Below the pieces are notes generated by a model, which saw only the letters and a list, made by a program, of their open reading frames with translations, was not told the origin of the DNA and did no database searches. From assembly GCA_016490735.1 (NCBI GenBank), contig JAEMWC010000458.1, positions 617,067-681,066 of the forward strand: 64,000 nucleotides of DNA, written 5' to 3'. The position numbers and the translations under genes were made by a program. Source of the DNA: Pachyseris speciosa. Taxonomy: Eukaryota > Cnidaria > Anthozoa > Scleractinia > Pachyseridae. Of this stretch, positions 56,598-64,000 are shown piece by piece; the first letter of the stretch is position 1; each line of letters starts with the position of its first letter.

Positions 56598-57589
56598 AAG
56601 GTAAACTTAACTCATTGACGACGGCCTCTGCAATTTTCGGTCACTGAAGACCGGTGCTTTGAAAATCTGTAACTTTTCCAAATCCCTGACTATGTTTGAA
56701 ATGAGCGATTATTATTGCCAAATACTGAGTTTCTGAGACTTAATCACCCCGTAAACCTACTGAAAGTCCCGATTTTCCCTGAATATGGCTGTTTAAACCA
56801 AAAAACGCTCTAGAACAACAACACCAAAAATAACTTCGTTTTGAGGTTTTGAAGACTAAAAACCCTCTTCAAGCCAAAAGTCCACATTGGCAGTAAACTT
56901 CGACTCAACTTCTTGCAATCTGTTCCAATTTGCCCGCTCACTTCCTTAGCCCCGACCTGGGTAACGCTATTTGATTTCAGTTGCTATTACTGGTCGGACA
57001 TGTTCGCTTTGTAATCCAAAGGAATTCTGGGATATTCTTGGATAACTGCCGCGTGTTAGTCCGCCAATTTCCATGTCAGATATTTTTTAGAACCGCGTCG
57101 ACCAACCCGGTCCTGCTGGCAAACTATTGCACCGACTACATTATTTACAAGTCAAAACTCGCCAAAATTGCCATCCCAGGTCCCGGAATCTACTCACAGA
57201 ATGGCTAGGGACACAACTTCACGTCGATCGAAACCTTTCGGCGACTCACTTGGTGTGAAATTGCTTCTCACCTCTGTCTTCTTCCAGAGGATTGTCTCTA
57301 CCCACCAAGACTTACATGTACAGTACCGCTCAGAGATAAGAGGCCAACCCAAACGCAAAACATGTGCATGTTTTTTGCGTTAACGCGGTTCAAAAAGCGC
57401 ATTAGAAAAACGCGTTTTATCTATTGTCATTCACTGCAGTAAATTTTCTTTGTGTGACATTGTTTTGAAAGACAATGACTCATTGTGTTACAAATGCTGC
57501 CGACAAGTCATGCAGATTGAAAGTTGCATGATGTTCTAAACATCGGAACGAAGCGCATCATATTACAAAGACTTCCACAAGTTGTAGGA
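56598..57589. other. Gene-free stretch
   Basis: A 75-codon frame at 56981-57208 and neighbours have no recognisable domain. No repeat ends were identified. Confidence 0.4.
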
Positions 57590-58135
57590 GCTTGAGTTGT
57601 CTACAGTGTAAATTGCTACTTTCTCTGGGTAATGTACATGTACACACCAGCTGGGAAAAAACCCTTGTAAAGTCATTCGAAACAATTAATATTAATCGTA
57701 ATGTATATACATGTATAAATATTCTTGTTTCACTTTTCACTTGTCTCAACTCCAATTTCTTTCTCCCAAAATTAATACATTCCGACCAAATTGGTTTTGT
57801 CAAGAATAGATATATCGGTCAGAATGTAAGACTCTTAAGTTATTTAATTGAATAACCAGAACTTGGTTATTAAGAAATTGGTTTTCCGTTCTCTATAATG
57901 CTGGCAAAACAGAAATTATGAACGCCGACTTTATGACAAATAATTATTTTGAAGTTTTGAGAGGCATACATCAGGAGTGCCCTGCCTAAGCCCAGTTTCC
58001 CTGTTTATCCTAGCAGTGGAGCGACTGGCTTTAAAAATCAGACAAGAACCAAACTGTAGAGGTACAGTCATGTATTCATCTCCTTAACTCTCAAGACTGA
58101 GGCTTAAACGATGACTCTATGCTCATACTTGAGGC
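57590..58135 (+). pseudogene. L1-like reverse transcriptase relic
   Basis: Plus-strand frames read NFFLPKLIHSDQIGFVKNRY and IGQNVRLLSYLIE, then after a deletion EIGFPFSIM, and TFMTNNYF-like and SPVSLFI-type pieces near 57930-58020. A degenerate FADD position lies near 58105 (NDDSML). The part with FVDFEKAFD is deleted. The DNA is closely related to the relic at 46190-46745, in the opposite orientation. Confidence 0.65.
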
Positions 58136-58532
58136 CCTGTTGGGGACGGGGGTGGGGAGGGGGTCTTTAGGTCCCCCGTCTGAATTTCAAACCTTCATGT
58201 GTTGCAATTTCGGATGGACTGCATGTTCCTGTCAATTTTATAAACTTGGTAAAATCTCCACAGCTTGCTTCGGTTGGTAGACTACTAAAGTAATTTGGGT
58301 GATGCCTGGAAGGCCATACCAAATTATTACTTTGAGAAATATGGAGACCTACATTTTCTTCTTAAATGTAACCATAATGTTTCAGCAAGTTCAGATAAAA
58401 ACATGAGCAAAACTTTGCCAGATAATTTTTTTCCTTGTTCAGGCAGCCTTGTGTGATAAAAAAAAACATAGCCAACAAAATGGAAAAAGAATGTCTTGGA
58501 TTAAATTTAAGCACACTGGTCAATGAAGATAA
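58136..58532. other. Gene-free stretch
   Basis: No gene recognised. A G-rich run (GGGGACGGGGGTGGGGAGGG) lies at about 58143-58162. Confidence 0.5.
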
Positions 58533-59716
58533 TAGCCTGCATAACAGGCGCTTATTTAGTCCAGCGCCAAGCGGGAGAGATGGAACGCAAGACAATTAAA
58601 GGGGAAGAGAAAAATAAGTGCCTGTCGCCAGTCTATTGTTCATGCCTTTCCGCCCCCCGAAACAACCACAAAATTCAACTGACAGTTACAATAGTTTTGA
58701 ATTGACCAATGAAAAAGCATTCAATCATTTGCAGGAAACTTATCAGTAGATTTCTTGAGCATTTAGTTGTCCAAGGAGAATTTAGAGCAGATTTTTGCGA
58801 GCATTGCCGGCAGACAGAATAAGCCTACTTCTACGAGCGGCAGAAAGCAATTACAAGACTGTATTGTTTATGATAATGAATTTGATGGAAACAGAACTGC
58901 TTGTACATGAGGTGTTTTAATTTAAGGGTAAAAATTTCAATGGAGTGTGGAAAGTTTGATAATTCAAAGAATTTGCTAAACAACAGCACTGATTGCTGAG
59001 TTTACTCTGCTTTTCTTTTACTCCGCTTTACAAGGTGCCATAAAGAATGCTGTGGATAGGATATCAGCCAAGGTGATCGATCATAAACCGCTGTGGAGTA
59101 CAACAAAATAGCGCTTGGTGTTGCCTCCTGTCTTTCATTGAGAGTGAAGTCGTCGGCCTAGTTAACTTAAAGAAACAGTGATCCTTCAGCATGGTGGTTG
59201 TAAGGTGCATGACATTTCTTTCAACTCTTGGACTTGCTCTATAGTTATTGCCAATGAGCAAATGGCATGACCTGTCTTGCACTTCACTAGCTAGAAAATT
59301 TTTGAGTAAAACTGGTAAATTAAACTTTTATCAAACCCAGTAGGCAACCAAGCCAACACATCTCTCCTCTACCAATGCCACAATACATCTTTTCTTTTCC
59401 TTCTTGAGATTTTCGACGGGAAGAAATCAAGCGCAAGCTTGATAGCTTTGTCGAAAACTCACAGTACACCATGCACCATGCACCATGTTTGTTATGTGTG
59501 GTGTACATCTTTTCTCACATCAGTATCACATGGTATGAATTGACCAATCAGTGTTTTCCGATCACCAGACAATCGGTTGGAACAGCAAATTGAACAATAC
59601 ATTGGCAACAGGCGCTTATTTTCCTCTTCCTGTCGTCTCGCATTCTGCGCTCGCGTCTCGTGCTTCCATCTCTCCTGCTCGGCGTTTGGCTAAATAAGCG
59701 CCTGTTATGCAGGCTA
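58533..59716. mobile_element. Mutator-like TIR element, TAGCCTGCATAACAGG ends, 1.18 kb
   Basis: The ends TAGCCTGCATAACAGGCGCT and AGCGCCTGTTATGCAGGCTA are perfectly inverted. Good similarity continues over about 53 bp to GGGAGAGATGG / CCATCTCTCCT. The flanking 9-mers TGAAGATAA and TGAAGATGA differ at one base. There is no recognisable transposase. Its ends share TAGCCTG with the RecQ-carrying element and the MITE at 48950. Confidence 0.75.
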
Positions 59717-62394
59717 TGAAGATGATTGACCTATGTTTACTGCAGTGTGACATTAGAGTTTTAGCTCCTGCAGATGGAAACAAGAACAGCAATTAATGCC
59801 AGAGGTCAGTACAACTGGTGCCGGGGACCTTGCATTTCTGAGAATTTGGGAAGGAAAACACTTTGAAAGAACCCAAAAAATTGTTGTTATCAATGTTATC
59901 CTTAGATAAGTAGAAAAACAGTACAGAGTTAAACGCAAAATGACAGGTTGCTGTTTAAATTGCCCAGGTTTTGCCATACAGTTTTTAGGCAATGTAAGTT
60001 ATAAATGACAGTGGTTCATGTTTGGATGTGCATCAATTATTGAGTAACAAATGGCACTTGGAAAGTTTGGAGAGCACTCATAGAGGTAGAGTTGCTCTCG
60101 CCAAAGTCTTGTGCTTCCCTCATGCTCTCCAAACATTCTATGTGTACGATAACTTGATATACTGTATGCAAACTAAAGCATGAACCAATAATTGTTGTTA
60201 AATGTAGTCTTACATGCTTCAAACATCAGCCTGATGATGAATGAATTTTTCTCAGAGAATTGCTCCTTGATATTGGAACATTCCTTGCTGTACAAATACT
60301 ATCACTGGATACAAGATATGTTTATGCACACAATAAAGAGTTATAGCTATTGTATGATACAGGCATGACCAGTATTAAATGTACATCTTTATGATAACAA
60401 ACATGAAGACATTAGCCCAAAGTATCTTGTGAAACTTTCATAAAAATCAAACTGCTGACCAAGTAAAATACTAAACCTATGTGTATAGAGTCCAATGGAC
60501 TGAATGGAATGTCTTGAGTAATGGCTGACCTAGTTAGTAGTGGACATGAAATTTATATATGTTTGCTCTAAACATGACTGCAGATATACAGTAGTCCAAG
60601 AAAATCAATTTTGTGAAGGGCCATTGCCTCAAGATCCAAAGTTGCTTTTTATAATTACATGTTGTAGTCACAGCTGATCACTAAGAAGAAACTAAAGAAA
60701 AAAAGATATTACCAAAGGGCAACTGGAATTTAATTTTTTAAGTACAATGGTAAGACTCTGAATGGTGAATTAAACAGAACGGTCCTCTTTGCAATCTTAG
60801 AATAATTTATCTGTGAGTGTTGCTACCTGGGTACCAGATTCTAATAAAACTCCCTCAGAGATAAATGAAAGTTCCACTTTGGTAATAATGTGTTGTTTCC
60901 TCCAAAATGTTCCACAGTTTTTCATCCCCGTAGTAGGTAATATAGGGAAAATCAGCTTTTTGCTAATTGTTAAAAACTGCACGATGTAACTTGTCTGTAA
61001 CTTGGTCATGATGGAGTACTACATGTAGGATATAGCTTGAATTAAGACTAGTACAAAATTACTGTTTCCAACACTTTTGCACTGTATTCTATAATTCAAC
61101 AGGGAGAAATTAAAAGCTTGCAGCTTTATCGAATATTTCATTGGTTTAAAATTCATTAAAAAATTGAGAGTATATTTTTACTAAATCACTAATTTCATCA
61201 CCATGTAAAACTCTGCTTGATTGCGATCTGTACTTTGTTTATCTTATACACTAAGCATACATGAAGTTTCTTTTTGTAAACTGTATGACTGTTTGCTCTC
61301 CATTTACAAGGATACATTTTCAAAGGTGAACAAAAAGGCATGCAGTAAGCAGGTGCCTCCTACTAAAGGACTCACCATACTCAAGAAATACTCAAGAATA
61401 CTTCCGCAAATTTTCAAGGCATATCAAAGTCAATTTCAGTTTCCCATTGCAAACGTTTGAGTTGGTAGAATAACAAATATTCTTAATGGTTTACTTGTAC
61501 GACTCTATCTATACAGTCAATTATACACTCAGGTAATAGCAGTGCCACTGATGAGTCAGCCATACGCATAACTATTATGCTTATTTGTGTCGCTGGTTTT
61601 GCACCCCCAGTAAGAAATAATCATTAACCAGGTAATGATCTACTGTAAAACCACAACTCAGACACTTTCACTGAGGTACCAGAATAATTATTATTTTCAG
61701 ATGGGTGAATTCACATACTACTTATCTATAAGGGCTTCAGCAGTTGATTTCACGAATGGTTTTCACTAGAATAATTAAGACTTACTATTTTCAGTTTATC
61801 CGTGAATTCACGTACTACATAGTGTATCTATAAGTGCTTCAGCAGAATTGATTTCACGAATGGTTTTCAGAAATGAGGGAGGCATGGTTAATTTCACCAG
61901 TGTTCCCCTTTCTGCTTGTTTGAATAATTATTTTCCAAACCACAAAAAAAATTAATACACGTAAGGTATTTGGCTTGTGTACCCTTGGAATTGAAAGGTA
62001 CATGTATGAACAACTGGTGACATTCCAAAGCATAATTTAATATGAGCTTAATTCAAAGTGGAAACACAACAACTTTAACCTTCTAAAGAAAAAACACAAG
62101 ACTGAGTACTAAAAGTTTGTGTACAGCTGTGCAAAGAGTATTCTGATGGACAGCTAGGGTACTAGTTAAACCTACTTTAAATCTTTCCTCATTCGTCACT
62201 AACCTGTAATATGCAAAGGCTAAACTTAATGCAGCCTACCTCGTTTATTTTTTGTTCATCTTGCCAGTGAGTGAAGCCAGTCCACAACGGGAAGCAAAGC
62301 TTTATAATCAACCAAACCCCAAGTTACCACAATCACTCGATCAACAAAGTGTCACACAAGAGGACACTAAACCCTTTTAGTAAAAATCTACTAG
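59717..62394. other. Gene-free stretch with a local direct repeat
   Basis: No gene is recognised. A direct repeat of about 65 bp occurs twice (61703-61768 and 61794-61870), sharing GTGAATTCAC, TATCTATAAG and TGATTTCACGAATGGTTTTC. A loose inverted pair with TTTGGAGAGCA and TGCTCTCCAAA lies at 60066-60135. Confidence 0.5.
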
Positions 62395-63670
62395 TATACT
62401 AATGCAAATGCCGTAATCTGATTGGCTTAGCTACTGCACACTATCAGCCATTAGAGTGCAGTGGTTGAAGGTGTTCTTCAAAAATGGCGACGTCTTCGCG
62501 CTTTTGCGAAGTTTCGCAGGATGATTTAGAACTTTTACTGAAAAATTCAGTTCCTGAGAAGACTAGGCAGGCAACTAAGTATGGAATGAAAATTTTTAAC
62601 GGTAAGAAGCTTAGAAATGATACAAATTAATGATATTTACTTGTCAGTTTCAATGCGATAAATCAGAAACAAGAAACATTTTCCTGATTTCCTCATTAAA
62701 CTTCAATGGCTTTTTCGTTTCAGAATGGTTTGAAACCCAAACAAATTTACCTGTGCAATCGAAGAGCAGTCAAAAACAGAGTTAAATAATTGTCTGCCAA
62801 TGTTTTACGTGTCCATTCGCCAAAAAGATGGCAGTCGTTTTAAGATTTCGTCACTGAAAGCTATCAAGCGGCCATTGACCGCTATCTCCGCCAAAATCCT
62901 CGCAACAAACCGTGGTCCATAGTTGGCGACCCTGAGTTCAACAAGGCCAATGAAACGCTAAATGCAGTTTGTAAAGACATGGTGAAACGAGGTCAAGTAA
63001 GTCCAGTAGTCCACAAGGCTCCCATAACAAGCGAGCAACTCGAGAAATTGTATGAATCTCAGCAGCTTGGCGAGGCAACAACAACAAATCCTACGCAGCT
63101 TCTACGAACGGCATGGTTTTACGTGACACTGTACTTCGGCAAACGTGGCAGAGAAAGTCAAAGAAATCTTGAGAAACAAATGCTGTGTCTTCGACAAACT
63201 CCGGAGGGAAGACGATACTACGAGCTCCGTGCAGTGCTGTCCACGAAAAACCATCAAGGTGGGCTCCATGACAACGCAGATGAGTCGGATGGTAAAATGT
63301 TTGAGGTGAAAGGTTCCCTCGCTGCCCTGTCCAAACTGTGGATAATTATTTAAGGCATTTACACCCAGAATTAGGCTGTCTCTTCCAGCGTCCGAGAGCC
63401 ATTTCAGCCAAATTTGATCCTCGTAAAGACGACGTGTGGTTTTGTAATGCCCCAATCGGCCAGTCCATGCTCGGGAGTATGATGAAGAAGATGAGCCAAA
63501 AGCTGGTATTGAGCCCCATCTTACAAATCACTGTGTAAGAGCTACTGCAGTGACTGTTTTGTCTGACACAATGTGGAAGCAAGACACATAAAGCGGTACG
63601 CTAACATAAAATCAGATCAACGATTGAATCATACAACGCCGGGCATCTTTCCAGCAAAAAGAGAACATTA
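62395..63670 (+). pseudogene. Crypton-like tyrosine recombinase (DUF3504), frameshifted copy
   Basis: The first ~890 bases are near-identical to the complement of 1-906, including the start ATG (62484), exon 1 (to 62601) and the 122-bp intron (to 62723). Relative to the other copy it lost one A near 62740 and one base near 62868. Further shifts lie near 63341, 63500 and 63575. All catalytic parts can still be read: KRGRE (CGT at 63144), NHCVRAT giving the HxxR (His 63529, Arg 63538), and IESYNAG giving the Tyr (63632). This order R, HxxR, Y identifies a tyrosine recombinase. The gene is followed at once by repeat X. The copy is dead. Confidence 0.85.
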
Positions 63671-63673
63671 AAC

Positions 63674-64000
63674 AATTACCGTTAAAGGACCTTAAAGAGT
63701 TTCCCTGACATTAATTGATGGACAATTTCAGCCCGTCTGGTGTACTTTGGGTGATGATCGAGATATTTTTCATGAACTCATTTAAACTTTCGCTTTGCAT
63801 CTATTCGATCACGGCGCTGTTCTCGTTTTACTGAATGGGTTGTCAAAGCAAGCTGTCAATAAAAAGATTCGGCGCGCGTGATACAGGCGTACTCATCACG
63901 TGGACGGGATGTTGTTATGCAACAAATGAACATTAAATTGGTATTTTTTTACCGAAACAAGACTCGTTTGGTATGATTTTTACTAAAACAATTAGATTAT
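63674..64000. repeat. Terminal repeat X, second copy
   Basis: Matches 912-1240 in direct orientation with about 97% identity by eye, starting AATTACCGTTAAAGGACC. The window ends just inside the first arm of the hairpin (AACAATTAGATTAT). Confidence 0.75.

Noticed and set aside
1..64000. CRISPR arrays or bacterial operons
   Set aside because: No array of short identical repeats with unique spacers; the tandem arrays seen are minisatellites, and the gene structure is eukaryotic.

Overview
The window looks like gene-poor, repeat-rich DNA from an invertebrate animal, most likely an anthozoan cnidarian (stony coral or sea anemone). The reasons are AT-rich DNA without bacterial-style gene packing, short exons with GT-AG splice sites, tRNA-derived SINEs, an L1-like LINE, Crypton-type tyrosine recombinase (DUF3504) genes, an alpha-kinase relic, and dense small terminal-inverted-repeat (TIR) elements. 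The species call is an inference from repeat style; no database was searched.

Layout. At 1-1340 there is a Crypton-like recombinase gene on the minus strand, intact as far as the window edge, and beside it a repeat ending in a long hairpin. A broken alpha-kinase lies at 2.2-3.3 kb. Foldback elements, a TIR element split by a SINE, and microsatellites fill 4-9 kb. From 9.9 to 31.2 kb a unit of about 10.64 kb is present twice in direct tandem. Each unit holds three 393-bp repeats, each with one 72-bp leucine-rich-repeat (LRR) exon on the minus strand, and then a TIR element with 9-bp target duplications (Mutator-like) that carries a RecQ-like helicase fragment. That element is itself interrupted by a full-length L1-like LINE flanked by a 14-bp target duplication. 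LINE copy 2 has both ORFs open; copy 1 differs inside the ORFs by a single inserted base that breaks ORF2. An older, diverged LRR unit with its own 72-bp exon lies at 41.4-41.9 kb, so one LRR gene on the minus strand probably spans 41.7 to below 10 kb.

From 31.2 to 64 kb no intact gene is recognisable. The DNA is a mosaic of a hAT transposase relic, PIF/Harbinger-type (TTA) and piggyBac-type (TTAA) small elements, SINEs, two L1-like reverse transcriptase relics, a 1.8-kb foldback element built from minisatellite arrays, telomere-like repeats, and several MITE families. At 62.4-63.7 kb a second, frameshifted copy of the Crypton-like gene lies in the opposite orientation to the first, again next to the hairpin-bearing repeat.

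The most interesting signals are: DUF3504 recombinase exons in elements that have palindromic ends with shared arms (three hairpins at 1.2, 38.9 and 39.2 kb); a segmental duplication that doubles a phase-compatible LRR exon cassette together with its nested transposons; and a TAGCCTG-ended, 9-bp-TSD element family with one member carrying helicase sequence.
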